NCBI RefSeq assembly: GCF_018343795.1
Contig: NZ_CP074346.1
Coordinates: 1,612,001-1,676,000 of the forward strand
DNA: 64,000 bases
Source: Phocoenobacter atlanticus subsp. cyclopteri
GTDB taxonomy: Bacteria; Pseudomonadota; Gammaproteobacteria; Enterobacterales; Pasteurellaceae
Reading direction: 5' to 3'
The notes under the pieces are model-generated. The model saw only the letters and a program-made list of their open reading frames with translations. It was not told the DNA's origin and ran no database searches. Made by a program: the position numbers and the translations under genes. Positions 34,163-43,684 of this stretch are shown in pieces (the stretch's first letter is position 1; every line of letters begins with the position of its first letter).

Positions 34163-35113
34163 TTAAGCACCATAACTCATTAATCGAGCATAACGACGCT
34201 CTAAAAGTTCTTCTGTAGACATTGTATCAAGATCGTCTAAATCTTTAAGTAAACACTGTTTTACATTTTGAGCGATTTCATCGAAATCCTTTTGAGCACC
34301 GCCAAATGGCTCTTCAATAACACTATCAATCAATTTTAATTCTTTTAATCGCGTCGCTGTTAAACCCATTGTTTCTGCTGCGGTTGAGGCTTTTTCTGCA
34401 TCTTTCCATAAAATAGACGCACAACCTTCAGGAGAAATCACAGAATAAATCGCATATTGCAGCATATTAATTTTATCGCCCACACCAATGGCTAACGCAC
34501 CACCTGAACCACCTTCACCGATTACCGTACAAATAACAGGTACAGATAATTTTGACATTTCACGAAGATTATGGGCAATGGCTTCAGCTTGTCCACGTTC
34601 TTCAGCACCTACTCCTGGATATGCTCCTGGGGTATCAATAAAAGTGATAATCGGCATATTAAAACGCTCTGCCATTTTCATTAAACGTAATGCCTTACGA
34701 TAACCTTCAGGTGCTGGCATTCCAAAGTTGCGTAATACTTTTTGTTTTACACTACGTCCTTTTTGGTGCCCAATAATCATTACAGGACGTCCATCAAGAC
34801 GAGCCATTCCACCTACAATTGCACGATCATCTGCATAAGCACGATCTCCTGCCAATTCATCAAACTCAGTAAAAATACGCTCAATATAATCAAGAGTATA
34901 GGGGCGGTTTGGGTGGCGAGCCATTTTGGTGATTTGCCACGCATCTAAATCACCAAATGTTTTTTTTGTAAGTTCATTACATTTTTTTTGAAGACGTTTA
35001 ATTTCATCATCAATATTAATTTTATCATCAGAATTTACAGTTGAACGTAACGCTTCAATTTTTGCTTCAAGTTCTGCAATAGGTAACTCAAAATCTAAAT
35101 ATTCTTGTGTCAT
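34163..35113 (-). CDS. accA: Acetyl-CoA carboxylase carboxyltransferase subunit alpha
   Basis: A 316-residue protein almost identical in layout to E. coli AccA: an N-terminal helical part with [14 protein letters not shown], then [40 protein letters not shown] and [20 protein letters not shown]. With AccD it transfers carboxyl from biotin to acetyl-CoA, the first step of fatty acid synthesis. The start at 35113 has AAGGAA. Confidence 0.97.
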   Translation of the reverse strand: MTQEYLDFELPIAELEAKIEALRSTVNSDDKINIDDEIKRLQKKCNELTKKTFGDLDAWQITKMARHPNRPYTLDYIERIFTEFDELAGDRAYADDRAIVGGMARLDGRPVMIIGHQKGRSVKQKVLRNFGMPAPEGYRKALRLMKMAERFNMPIITFIDTPGAYPGVGAEERGQAEAIAHNLREMSKLSVPVICTVIGEGGSGGALAIGVGDKINMLQYAIYSVISPEGCASILWKDAEKASTAAETMGLTATRLKELKLIDSVIEEPFGGAQKDFDEIAQNVKQCLLKDLDDLDTMSTEELLERRYARLMSYGA

Positions 35114-35187
35114 TTTGTTTCCTTTTTAAACATAATCGACCAAACCTCTTTATTCTAGTATGTTTAGCCTAAAAAGTGAAAAACTAT

Positions 35188-36069
35188 TTATGTGAGATAT
35201 CCTACTTTCACCTTAGTCTGCCATAAACTATGACCTATCATTTTAGGAACAGTATTATTAACTGCAATTAAAAATACTTTTTCTAACTCAAAAATATCTT
35301 GTTCAGTCACGATTTCCATTCCTAACAGTTTACCTAATCTAGGGAAAAAGTCCTTACCATAGGTGCTTTGTAATTCAATAAAATAATTAACCGTACATTG
35401 TCCTGTACCAAACAAATTGGCTTTTCGAGCTAAGGCTTGTTGCCATACATACATATCATTCCCTTTGTCTGACCAATCACTACCGTGACGTTTGGCATAA
35501 GATTTTGACATTGCCATACAGTTAGTATCTACTAATTTCATAAAAGGTTTATTGATAATAGCTTTTATTGTCTGTTGATATCCTTTGTATTTAATAGGTA
35601 AGGTAACTTCATTTTGTTGTTCAAAGATCCCCAAACTATATGAATTATCATCACAAATATAAGTATTAAATTTATCCACAAAACGTCTGTTTACATAAGC
35701 GATATCTGTGTTAGGTTCTTCCTTAAAAGCATTCACAATAGTTTCTATATGATTAGAATCATAAAAATTATCATCATCTAAAAAACAAAAAATATCTGCT
35801 TCTATTTCATTACAAGCTCTGGCATTAATATAACTATTGTGATAACCACCAGCTCCCGTATTATTTTCCATCACAATCACGTTAACATTAGGATAATTTT
35901 TTAAAATTTCACGTGACGCTTGCACATATTCAGGACCATCAATATAGATATAATGTGTCACTGGATAGCTTTGTTGTTGCACTGATTGTATGCACTTATG
36001 TAAGGAAGTTCTACCTACAGTTGCACTGATAACTGCAACGTTAAATTTTTGTTGTGTTTTATTTTTCAT
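35188..36069 (-). CDS. Glycosyltransferase, GT2-like (GT-A fold)
   Basis: About 293 residues from ATG 36069, inside the end of the preceding gene. FNVAVISATVGRTSLHKCIQ opens a nucleotide-sugar domain. IFCFLDDDNFYDSNHI carries the DDD/DxD metal site, and NTGAGGYHNSYINARAC the acceptor-side loop. The C-terminal part includes WQQALARKANLFGTG. A sugar transferase for surface glycan is likely; donor and acceptor are unknown. It is translationally coupled to the GT25 gene (11-bp overlap). Confidence 0.8.
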   Translation of the reverse strand: MKNKTQQKFNVAVISATVGRTSLHKCIQSVQQQSYPVTHYIYIDGPEYVQASREILKNYPNVNVIVMENNTGAGGYHNSYINARACNEIEADIFCFLDDDNFYDSNHIETIVNAFKEEPNTDIAYVNRRFVDKFNTYICDDNSYSLGIFEQQNEVTLPIKYKGYQQTIKAIINKPFMKLVDTNCMAMSKSYAKRHGSDWSDKGNDMYVWQQALARKANLFGTGQCTVNYFIELQSTYGKDFFPRLGKLLGMEIVTEQDIFELEKVFLIAVNNTVPKMIGHSLWQTKVKVGYLT

Positions 36070-36811
36070 TTGTTGTGTGTGTGTTTTTAAGAAAAAAATC
36101 ATTAAAGTCAGTGTATTGTTGCCTGAGAAGTTCCCTTTCTTGCTCAATATCAGACTCAATTGTTTCATCAACATAACCAATTGACGGTTTGATCATTAAG
36201 ATATTTTGTAATTCTACAAATAATGAAAATTGATCAGCAAGCCAATAAGGTTTTTGAGATTGTAAATATGATATCAATTTTTTTGCTAACAACTTTTTAA
36301 TTAAATAAAGAGAAGAACCATCACTGTTACAGTACATATAGTTTTGAGGCGTAAAATAAGTAAGTGAGTTACCACTTTCTGTTATTCTCCAGCTTGGATT
36401 ATGCAATCCTAACTTTTGTAAAATAACCAATTCAACATTTGGCATTTCTGTTAATAGCTGAATAACAGCTCTTACTTTATGTTTAAAATAAGGTGTTAAC
36501 AATAAATCATCTTCAGCAATTAAAGCAAATTCATTATCTGAAAGGGTGTAATTATTCGCAATCTCTTTCCAACATTTTATATGAGATAACGTGCAAGCAA
36601 TTTCACCTGTTGCTGGATAGCGGTTAATCAATTCAAAGGTTTTTTGCAGATTAAAAAATAAACTATTATCTTCTAAAATGTTAAGGATATTTTTATCAAT
36701 AGCAGAGACTCGTGTGAAAAAATCAGCCTCATCTTGCTGATAGAATCGTTTAATTCGTTCAGAGTGACGATCCAAATTGATAACATAACCGACTAATCGA
36801 CTTTCATTCAT
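36059..36811 (-). CDS. Glycosyltransferase family 25 (LPS/glycan biosynthesis)
   Basis: A 250-residue GT25 protein: GYVINLDRHSERIKRFYQ at the start, then GEIACTLSHIKCWKEI, ALIAEDDLLLTPYFKH with the EDD metal-binding motif, and a late YWLADQFSLF region. GT25 enzymes usually add galactose or related sugars to lipooligosaccharide in Pasteurellaceae. The 3' end contains a T7 run and a short AC repeat near 36070-36095. It shares a divergent region with the next glycosyltransferase gene. Confidence 0.85.
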   Translation of the reverse strand: MNESRLVGYVINLDRHSERIKRFYQQDEADFFTRVSAIDKNILNILEDNSLFFNLQKTFELINRYPATGEIACTLSHIKCWKEIANNYTLSDNEFALIAEDDLLLTPYFKHKVRAVIQLLTEMPNVELVILQKLGLHNPSWRITESGNSLTYFTPQNYMYCNSDGSSLYLIKKLLAKKLISYLQSQKPYWLADQFSLFVELQNILMIKPSIGYVDETIESDIEQERELLRQQYTDFNDFFLKNTHTTNEK

Positions 36812-36935
36812 TATAGGGTTTATTTTTTATTAGAAACTCTTTCGCATTATACTTAGAGCTTGTTTAATAATCAATTAGATCAATGGCTTTTTATTAGCTA
36901 TAATGTGCAACACTATTTTTCAATAATTGAGCATA

Positions 36936-37769
36936 ATGAATATTTCTGTTTTACCTACGTTAGATATTGTTATACCTTGTTATCAAGCAAGTGATACATT
37001 GGAAAGAGCTGTTGCTAGCTGTTTACAACAAAATAATTATCAACATATTATTTTAGTTGATGATGGCTCAACAGATAATACTTGGCAAATAATGCAAAGA
37101 CTAAAAGCAGAGCATCCGCATATTATTACCTTAAAAATGCCAGAAAATAGTGGTGTAGCTTGTGCGAGGAACTGGGCGACATTACATAGCCAAGCAGAGT
37201 TAGTCGCTTTTTTAGATGCTGATGATACCTATCAGAAAGGAGCATTATACCCTATTGCAGAGGCATTTCATTATTTACCAGAATTGAGCTTAATTCGATT
37301 AAAATTTATACCTATTAATTTATCTCCTCTATTGTCAGAACATCCTAATTTTCCAATAGCGTGGGAAACGTTACAAATGACTGGTGCAGGAAACACAATT
37401 TTTAGGCGGAACATTTTATTGGCTTGTGGTGGTTTTCCTCAAGATGAATTATTTAAACATTTAGGTGGTGAAGATGGTGCATTAGGTATTGCATTTGAAA
37501 AAACAGCAATGATAGGCACATTATTTGAAGAAGAATACCAAGGTGTTCAACTCTATTGCCGAGAAGGTATGCACGCAGAAAGATTATTACGCGCAGTATT
37601 ATTTAATGAACATCATCCTCTTATCACTGAAGAGGTTATTGCTCATGCTAATAATATAACAAATACAATTGTAACACGTTTAAAACAATGCCAAATGGCA
37701 TTACAAAGTACAACAAAAGGAAGAACACCAATAACTATTACCTATAATAAGCCAAATAAGGAACACTGA
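36936..37769 (+). CDS. Glycosyltransferase family 2
   Basis: About 277 residues from ATG 36936; the frame begins nine bases earlier at TTG. LDIVIPCYQASDTLERAVAS, HIILVDDGSTDNTWQIMQRL, NSGVACARNWA and LVAFLDADDTY are textbook GT2 motifs, including the DxD. GAGNTIFRRNILLACGGFPQ follows in the acceptor region. It probably extends a surface oligosaccharide. Its TGA overlaps the ATG of the FkbM gene by one base. Confidence 0.88.
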   Translation: MNISVLPTLDIVIPCYQASDTLERAVASCLQQNNYQHIILVDDGSTDNTWQIMQRLKAEHPHIITLKMPENSGVACARNWATLHSQAELVAFLDADDTYQKGALYPIAEAFHYLPELSLIRLKFIPINLSPLLSEHPNFPIAWETLQMTGAGNTIFRRNILLACGGFPQDELFKHLGGEDGALGIAFEKTAMIGTLFEEEYQGVQLYCREGMHAERLLRAVLFNEHHPLITEEVIAHANNITNTIVTRLKQCQMALQSTTKGRTPITITYNKPNKEH

Positions 37770-38638
37770 TGCAACACGCAACACAAAAGCTAATTTATGA
37801 TGTAGGTATGTGTCAAGGAGAAGATACCGATTTTTACCTAAAAAAAGGGTTTAATGTGATTGGATTTGAAGCGAATCCTTCTTTAGTTAAACAATGTAAA
37901 ATAAGATTTAAAAATGCTATTCAGACAGGACAGCTCATCATTATTGAAGGGGCTATTATTGATTTTAAGACCTCTGATTTAGGGAACAACACTAACTATA
38001 ACGTCATATTTTTTAAAAATAATCAAAATCCTGTTTGGGGTACTGTAGTAAAAGAGTGGGCAATTAGAAATGCACAAGTGTATTCTACATCTAGTGAAAC
38101 CATTGAGGTACCTGCTATTAATTTTTCTGAATGTTTAGCACAATATGGCATTCCTTATTATCTGAAAATCGATATTGAAGGAATGGATTTAGCTTGTTTG
38201 AAAGCCTTATTAGATTTTGAGCAAAGACCAGACTATATTTCTTTAGAGTCAGAAAAAACAAGTTTTGAGAAATTAATTTTAGAAATTAAATTACTAAAGA
38301 AACTTGGTTATGACCATTTTCAAGCCATTAATCAAATGACCATCCCCCAACAAAAAGAACCTTGCAATACACAAGAAGGTCATTATGTTAAACATCTATT
38401 TCCATTTGGTTCAAGCGGTTTATTTGGGAGAGACTTACCAAATAATTGGAAAACTGATTCACAAATATTTACCCAATATCAAAAAATTTTTAGAGGCTAT
38501 GAATTATTTGGAGATAATGGGAAGCTGAGAGGACACCCAGATTTTGAGGGTATTTTAGCTATTGTTAATGAATTTGCTGAAAGCCCAATACCTGGTTGGT
38601 ATAATACACATGCTAAGCATCAATCAGTATTAGGTTAA
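37769..38638 (+). CDS. FkbM-family methyltransferase
   Basis: A 289-residue SAM-dependent methyltransferase. The SAM-binding start LIYDVGMCQGEDTDFYLKKG and VIGFEANPSLVKQCK, and the later YLKIDIEGMDLACLKAL, are the FkbM pattern. Family members O-methylate sugars or other hydroxyls. The coupled glycosyltransferase suggests a glycan methyl group. An uptake core lies at 38413-38419, and a terminator follows. Confidence 0.85.
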   Translation: MQHATQKLIYDVGMCQGEDTDFYLKKGFNVIGFEANPSLVKQCKIRFKNAIQTGQLIIIEGAIIDFKTSDLGNNTNYNVIFFKNNQNPVWGTVVKEWAIRNAQVYSTSSETIEVPAINFSECLAQYGIPYYLKIDIEGMDLACLKALLDFEQRPDYISLESEKTSFEKLILEIKLLKKLGYDHFQAINQMTIPQQKEPCNTQEGHYVKHLFPFGSSGLFGRDLPNNWKTDSQIFTQYQKIFRGYELFGDNGKLRGHPDFEGILAIVNEFAESPIPGWYNTHAKHQSVLG

Positions 38639-38647
38639 TTATGTTGT

Positions 38648-38684
38648 AGCTATCTGACTAAAATAATTAACCAGATAGCTTTTT
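38648..38684 (+). terminator. Rho-independent terminator after the FkbM gene
   Basis: AGCTATCTG (38648-38656) pairs perfectly with CAGATAGCT (38672-38680) and is followed by five T. It lies between converging genes. Confidence 0.85.
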
Positions 38685-38693
38685 GAAACCAAC

Positions 38694-39185
38694 TTAATCT
38701 CTAAAATTCTCAAACTGAAACGGTTGTCCTAATTCAGCACCTTTTACAAGTTGAATCGTTTTTTGTAAGTCATCGCGAGACTTTCCAGTGACTCGAACTT
38801 GTTCACCTTGTATTTGGGTTTGTACTTTTAATTTTGCGTCTTTAATTAATTTAATAATTTTTTTCGCCATCTCTTTTTCAATTCCTTGTTTCAGCGTGAC
38901 TTCCTTGCTGTACATTTTTCCGCTATGTTCATAATCATCAGGAATTTCTAATGATGAGGGTTCAATGCTACGTTTAATCATTGCATTGCGTAAAATATCC
39001 AGCAACTGTTCTACTTGGAAGTCGGACTCAGAGGTTAGCTTAATACTCTCTTTCCCTTCATTGAGTTCAATCGTCGCAGTAACATTACGAAAATCCCAAC
39101 GGTTAGTTAATTCACGATTGGCATTTTCTACAGCGTTACGTACTTCGTGCATAGTAATTTCAGATACAATATCAAAAGATGGCAT
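38694..39185 (-). CDS. yajQ: YajQ-family nucleotide-binding protein
   Basis: A 163-residue protein with two similar ferredoxin-like halves. [20 protein letters not shown] and [13 protein letters not shown] at the start and [18 protein letters not shown] near the end match YajQ. The family binds nucleotides; a cyclic di-GMP role was reported in Xanthomonas, but the role here is not known. It follows serB by 16 bp on the same strand, with AAGGAA as SD. Confidence 0.94.
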   Translation of the reverse strand: MPSFDIVSEITMHEVRNAVENANRELTNRWDFRNVTATIELNEGKESIKLTSESDFQVEQLLDILRNAMIKRSIEPSSLEIPDDYEHSGKMYSKEVTLKQGIEKEMAKKIIKLIKDAKLKVQTQIQGEQVRVTGKSRDDLQKTIQLVKGAELGQPFQFENFRD

Positions 39186-39201
39186 TTTATTTTCCTTCTA
39201 T

Positions 39202-40071
39202 TTATAAAGATGATTGATTAAATAAGTGCTTTGCATTTAATAATAATGCAATGGCGGTTAAGTCCCCAAAGTTTACCACAAATTGTGCCTGTTCTTGAAC
39301 CTTTGGTTTAGCGTGTAATGCAATACCTAAACTGGCAGTGTTGAGCATTGGTAAATCATTTGCCCCATCACCCACTGCAACCCATTGAGTTGGCGGAATA
39401 TTAAATTCTTGAGCAAGACGTTGTAGGGTTTCTGCTTTATATTGTGCATCCACCACTTTGCCTAATACTTTACCTGTCAATTTCCCATTTTGTATTTCAA
39501 GCTGATTAGAAACGGCATCATCAAGCTGATATTTCTGTTTTAAGTAATCCGCAAAATAATCAAAGCCCCCTGAGGCGATAGCCATTTTCCAATTGGCTTG
39601 TTTTAATGTGTTAATCAGCGTTTCAAAACCGTCCATAAGCGGTAACATTTGACGAACTTTTTGCAAAATTTCTTCCGAGGCATTTTCTAATGTTGCTACT
39701 CTTTGGCGTAAACTTTGCTCAAAATCTAACTCGCCTCGCATTGCACTTGCGGTGATTGAAGAGACCAATTCCCCTGTACCAGCCAGTTTGGCAATTTCAT
39801 CGATACATTCTATTTTAATGGCGGTGGAATCCATATCCATTACCAATAATCCTTGTTGTGCTAAGGTTGGTGTAATATCTAACGAGCTAATATCACACTC
39901 AATTTGTGTGGCAAGTTGTTGCAAGGAAGCGGTAAGATTTGCATTAAAAAATGCAATTTTATACGCTAAGTAATCTAACTTTTTCAGTATTTTCAACCCT
40001 GATTTTTGCTCAAACTGTACTATTTTTTCTGTTGTCAGATTTTTTGAGTAGATAAAAATGATGTTTTGCAT
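39202..40071 (-). CDS. serB: Phosphoserine phosphatase SerB
   Basis: A 289-residue HAD-family phosphatase. VMDMDSTAIKIECIDEIAKL has the catalytic DxDxT, ASGGFDYFADYLK the motif II Ser, and AVGDGANDLPMLNTASLGIA motifs III/IV. The N-terminal 70 residues form a divergent regulatory part. It makes serine from phosphoserine, the last step of the pathway. Two uptake cores lie inside (39637, 39927). Confidence 0.96.
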   Translation of the reverse strand: MQNIIFIYSKNLTTEKIVQFEQKSGLKILKKLDYLAYKIAFFNANLTASLQQLATQIECDISSLDITPTLAQQGLLVMDMDSTAIKIECIDEIAKLAGTGELVSSITASAMRGELDFEQSLRQRVATLENASEEILQKVRQMLPLMDGFETLINTLKQANWKMAIASGGFDYFADYLKQKYQLDDAVSNQLEIQNGKLTGKVLGKVVDAQYKAETLQRLAQEFNIPPTQWVAVGDGANDLPMLNTASLGIALHAKPKVQEQAQFVVNFGDLTAIALLLNAKHLFNQSSL

Positions 40072-40190
40072 AATAACCTTTATATTGTTGGCTTAAATTG
40101 TTATTTTTTAATGATTGAAATTCGGTCGGTTGAGAGTATAATAACGAAGTTTTATTATTTTATAAAGTCAATCAAACAAAAGAGGAATAA

Positions 40191-40409
40191 ATGGCAAAAG
40201 AAGATTGCATTGAAATGCAGGGTACAATTTTAGAAACCTTACCAAATACGATGTTTCGTGTTGAATTAGAAAATGGACATATTGTGACTGCTCATATTTC
40301 TGGAAAAATGCGTAAAAATTATATTCGTATTTTAACAGGAGATAAAGTCACTGTTGAAATGACCCCATACGATTTACAAAAAGGTCGTATTACTTTCCGT
40401 GCAAAATAA
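40191..40409 (+). CDS. infA: Translation initiation factor IF-1
   Basis: A 72-residue OB-fold protein, the exact family size, nearly invariant: [20 protein letters not shown], then [20 protein letters not shown] and RITFRAK at the end. It binds the ribosomal A site during initiation. The SD AGAGGAA precedes the ATG. It forms a single-gene unit closed by a strong terminator. Confidence 0.98.
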   Translation: MAKEDCIEMQGTILETLPNTMFRVELENGHIVTAHISGKMRKNYIRILTGDKVTVEMTPYDLQKGRITFRAK

Positions 40410-40428
40410 TTTATTTATGGTTAAAAGA

Positions 40429-40454
40429 CGGAAGCTCAACGCTTCCGTTTTTTA
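40429..40454 (+). terminator. Rho-independent terminator after infA
   Basis: ACGGAAGC (40429-40436) pairs perfectly with GCTTCCGT (40442-40449) around five bases, followed by a run of T. Confidence 0.95.
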
Positions 40455-40477
40455 TCTGTTAATTTAGGAATAGTTAA

Positions 40478-40786
40478 ATGAATACTCAAGAATTTCATCA
40501 AATTGTTGAACAAACTTGGCTCACCATTGAAGAACAACTTGAAGAACAAGATTGTGATGTAGATTGTGAAATGCACGGTTCAGTGATGGAAATTATATTT
40601 GCTGATAATTCACAAATAGTCATTAACAAACAAGAAGCGATGTTAGAGCTATGGCTAGCGAGTAAATTGGGTGGTTTACACTTTAAATATCAAAATGGAC
40701 AATGGATTGATCGTGAAGGTCATTCTTTTTGGACTCACCTTGAACAAGCTGTGAAAAAACACGGTGAAATCGTTTCTTTTCAATAA
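40478..40786 (+). CDS. cyaY: Iron-sulfur cluster assembly protein CyaY (frataxin)
   Basis: A 102-residue frataxin with an acidic first helix (QDCDVDCEMHGSVMEI) that binds iron, and the sheet motif ELWLASKLGGLHFKY followed by WIDREGHSFW. It donates or gates iron for Fe-S assembly. Its stop overlaps the recQ start by one base, which makes a coupled pair. Confidence 0.95.
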   Translation: MNTQEFHQIVEQTWLTIEEQLEEQDCDVDCEMHGSVMEIIFADNSQIVINKQEAMLELWLASKLGGLHFKYQNGQWIDREGHSFWTHLEQAVKKHGEIVSFQ

Positions 40787-42597
40787 TGACTAATCCTTTA
40801 ATGATCAAAGCCAAAAATATTTTACATAGTGTTTTTGGCTACCAATCTTTTAGAACTGGGCAACAAGAAGTTATTGAGGCAGTATTATCTAATAAAGATT
40901 GTTTGGTTATTATTACCACAGGTGGAGGAAAGTCCCTTTGCTATCAAGTGCCTGCACTATGCTTAGAGGGGATCACCTTAGTGATCTCACCTTTAATTTC
41001 ATTGATGAAAGATCAGGTCGATCAACTTTTAACAGACGGTATTGAAGCCGCTTATCTTAACTCAACTCAAGGCTTTGAAGAACAACAACAAATTGAACAA
41101 AAAGCAATATCTGGAAGACTAAAATTACTTTATATTTCTCCAGAAAAAGTGATGACCAATAATTTTTATCACTTTATTTCCCATTGTAAAATTAATTTAA
41201 TTGCGGTTGATGAAGCACATTGTATTTCACAGTGGGGACACGATTTTCGTCCTGAATATACCTTGCTTGGCGGTTTGCGAAAAACCTTTCCAAACATACC
41301 GCTTATGGCACTTACCGCAACAGCGGATCCAGCTACTCGTGCTGATATTATTACCCATTTACAGCTTAACGATCCTCATACTTACTTGGGTAGTTTTGAT
41401 CGCCCTAATATTCGTTACACTATTCAAGAAAAATTTAAGCCACTTAATCAGTTAGCCAAGTTTTTAGACAAGCAGCAAGGAAAAAGTGGCATTGTTTATT
41501 GTGGTAGTCGTAAAAAAGTAGAGAGTATTACGGAAAAACTAGCCTCTCGTGGTATCAAGGTAATGGGCTATCACGCCGGAATGTCAGTGCTTGAGCGATC
41601 TACCGTACAAAATGCCTTTCAGCGAGATGATATTCAAGTGGTCGTTGCAACGGTAGCTTTTGGAATGGGAATTAATAAATCTAATGTGCGTTTTGTGGTA
41701 CATTTTGATTTACCTCGTAGTATAGAATCTTACTATCAAGAAACAGGGCGTGCAGGACGTGATGACTTACCCGCAGAGGCAATGCTATTTTACGATCCTG
41801 CGGATTATGGTTGGCTACAAAAAGTCTTATTGGAAAAACCTGAAAATGAACAACGTAAGATCGAACAGCATAAACTGAATACCATTAAAGATTTTGCAGA
41901 ATCACAAACTTGTCGCCGCTTAGTATTACTCAACTATTTTGGCGAATTACGTCAAGAACCTTGTAAAAACTGTGATATTTGTTTAGATCCACCTAAAAAA
42001 TACGATGGCTTAGTCGATGCTCAAAAAGTGATGTCTGCAATTTATCGAACAGGTCAAGTATTTGGATTACACCATATTGTGGGTGTGCTTCGAGGCTTAA
42101 ATAATCAGAAAATTAAAGATCATCACCACGATCAACTTTCCGTATTTGGCATTGGTAAAGAAAAAAATCAAGAATATTGGATCAGTGTTATTCGCCAGCT
42201 TATTCATTTAGGGCTGATTAAACAAAATATAATGGAGCATTCTTCACTACAATTAACCAAAAATGCACGTCCATTTTTACGAGGCGAAGAACCACTTGCT
42301 CTTGCAATGCCTCGCTTAGGTATTTCAAGTAGTACGATACTATCAACCAAAGCAACTAATCGTCGTTATGATAAAGATCTGTTTGCCCGTTTACGCTTTT
42401 TACGTAAACAGATTGCCGATAGGGAAAATATTCCGCCTTATATTGTGTTTAACGATGCCACCTTACAAGAGATGGCAGAATTTACGCCTCAAACCCCTAA
42501 TGAAATGTTAGCCATAAATGGGGTCGGTGAACGTAAATTAGAACGTTTTGGTGAGGCGTTTATTCAGTTGATTAAAGCACATCTAGATAATCGCTAA
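40786..42597 (+). CDS. recQ: ATP-dependent DNA helicase RecQ
   Basis: A 603-residue SF2 helicase. VIITTGGGKSLCYQVPAL is Walker A, LIAVDEAHCISQWGHDFRPE the DEAH box with aromatic-rich loop, and SYYQETGRAGRDDLPAEAML motif VI. Four Cys in CRRLVLLNYFGE and CKNCDICL form the zinc site. A C-terminal HRDC domain (ENIPPYIVFNDATLQEMAEF) completes the normal bacterial architecture. It acts in recombination and fork repair. It ends 4 bp into the converging rluD. Confidence 0.97.
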   Translation: MTNPLMIKAKNILHSVFGYQSFRTGQQEVIEAVLSNKDCLVIITTGGGKSLCYQVPALCLEGITLVISPLISLMKDQVDQLLTDGIEAAYLNSTQGFEEQQQIEQKAISGRLKLLYISPEKVMTNNFYHFISHCKINLIAVDEAHCISQWGHDFRPEYTLLGGLRKTFPNIPLMALTATADPATRADIITHLQLNDPHTYLGSFDRPNIRYTIQEKFKPLNQLAKFLDKQQGKSGIVYCGSRKKVESITEKLASRGIKVMGYHAGMSVLERSTVQNAFQRDDIQVVVATVAFGMGINKSNVRFVVHFDLPRSIESYYQETGRAGRDDLPAEAMLFYDPADYGWLQKVLLEKPENEQRKIEQHKLNTIKDFAESQTCRRLVLLNYFGELRQEPCKNCDICLDPPKKYDGLVDAQKVMSAIYRTGQVFGLHHIVGVLRGLNNQKIKDHHHDQLSVFGIGKEKNQEYWISVIRQLIHLGLIKQNIMEHSSLQLTKNARPFLRGEEPLALAMPRLGISSSTILSTKATNRRYDKDLFARLRFLRKQIADRENIPPYIVFNDATLQEMAEFTPQTPNEMLAINGVGERKLERFGEAFIQLIKAHLDNR

Positions 42598-43571
42598 TAA
42601 TCTAACTCTTCTTTATACAACTCATAATCCGTTTTCAGAGCCTCTAGTAATTCTACAAAATCATCAGGCAATGGTGCGTGCCACTCCATTATTTCTTTCG
42701 TTATTGGATGCTCTAAGCGAAGCATTGCTGCGTGCAGTGCTTGACGTTGGAAATCACGTAGCACAGTTAAAAATTCTTCACTCGCACCTTTTGGTGGGCG
42801 TGGACGTCCGCCATAAACTTGATCGCCTAACAATGGATGAGCAATATGTGCCATATGCACACGAATTTGATGGGTTCTCCCCGTTTCTAAGCGTAAACGT
42901 AAACGTGTATGATTACGGAACTTTTGCATAATACGATAGTGAGTAACCGCAGGTTTTCCCATTGGGTGTACCGCCATTGCAATACGTTTGGTTGGGTGAC
43001 GAGCCATTGGTTCATCAACTTTTCCACCTTGTGTCATCACACCACTGGCGATAGCTTCATATTCACGCGTAATACGGCGTTTTTGTAATGCTGCGACTAA
43101 ATGAGTTTGTGCGGGAATGGTTTTTGCAACCACCATTAAGCCTGTGGTATCCTTATCTAAACGATGTACAATACCTGCACGAGGGACTTCAATAATCGCA
43201 GGGTGATGATGTAACAGTGCATTTAACACCGTACCGTCTGGATTGCCAGCACCAGGATGAACGACAAGACCTTTAGGTTTATTAATCACCAAAATATCTT
43301 CATCTTCATAAACAATATCAAGTGCAATATTTTGTGCTTCAAAACGAACTTCATCTTCCATTTCAGCAAGAATTTCAATCTCTTCTCCACCAAAAACTTT
43401 TTCACGTGCTTTATTTACAATTTTACCATTCACTTTTACACGATCATTATCAATCCACGCCTTCAAACGAGTACGAGAATAATCGGGAAAACTTTGTGCT
43501 AATGCTTGATCTAAGCGAGAACCGATTAAATCTAATGAGATTTCAGTTTTTAATGTAATTTCTTGAGCCAT
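42594..43571 (-). CDS. rluD: 23S rRNA pseudouridine(1911/1915/1917) synthase RluD
   Basis: A 325-residue synthase with an N-terminal S4 RNA-binding domain (LDQALAQSFPDYSRTRLKAW) and a catalytic domain with the active-site Asp in GIVHRLDKDTTGLMVVAK. GRTHQIRVHMAHIAHPLLGD is also characteristic. It modifies helix 69 of 23S rRNA. It diverges from bamD, as in E. coli. Confidence 0.96.
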   Translation of the reverse strand: MAQEITLKTEISLDLIGSRLDQALAQSFPDYSRTRLKAWIDNDRVKVNGKIVNKAREKVFGGEEIEILAEMEDEVRFEAQNIALDIVYEDEDILVINKPKGLVVHPGAGNPDGTVLNALLHHHPAIIEVPRAGIVHRLDKDTTGLMVVAKTIPAQTHLVAALQKRRITREYEAIASGVMTQGGKVDEPMARHPTKRIAMAVHPMGKPAVTHYRIMQKFRNHTRLRLRLETGRTHQIRVHMAHIAHPLLGDQVYGGRPRPPKGASEEFLTVLRDFQRQALHAAMLRLEHPITKEIMEWHAPLPDDFVELLEALKTDYELYKEELDY

Positions 43572-43684
43572 TTAAATTCCAATTTATTGTATTATTAAGT
43601 GATGTTCTATAAAATAGAACAAATGAACTTAGCGAATAATAGCAAGTCTAACAAAATTATACATTAACTTTAGGTAAATTTATT

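Noticed and set aside
36073-36095. GT/AC repeat and T7 run in the GT25 gene as a phase-variation tract
   Set aside because: Both are short and at the very 3' end, so slippage would change only the last residues; mentioned under the glycan island only.
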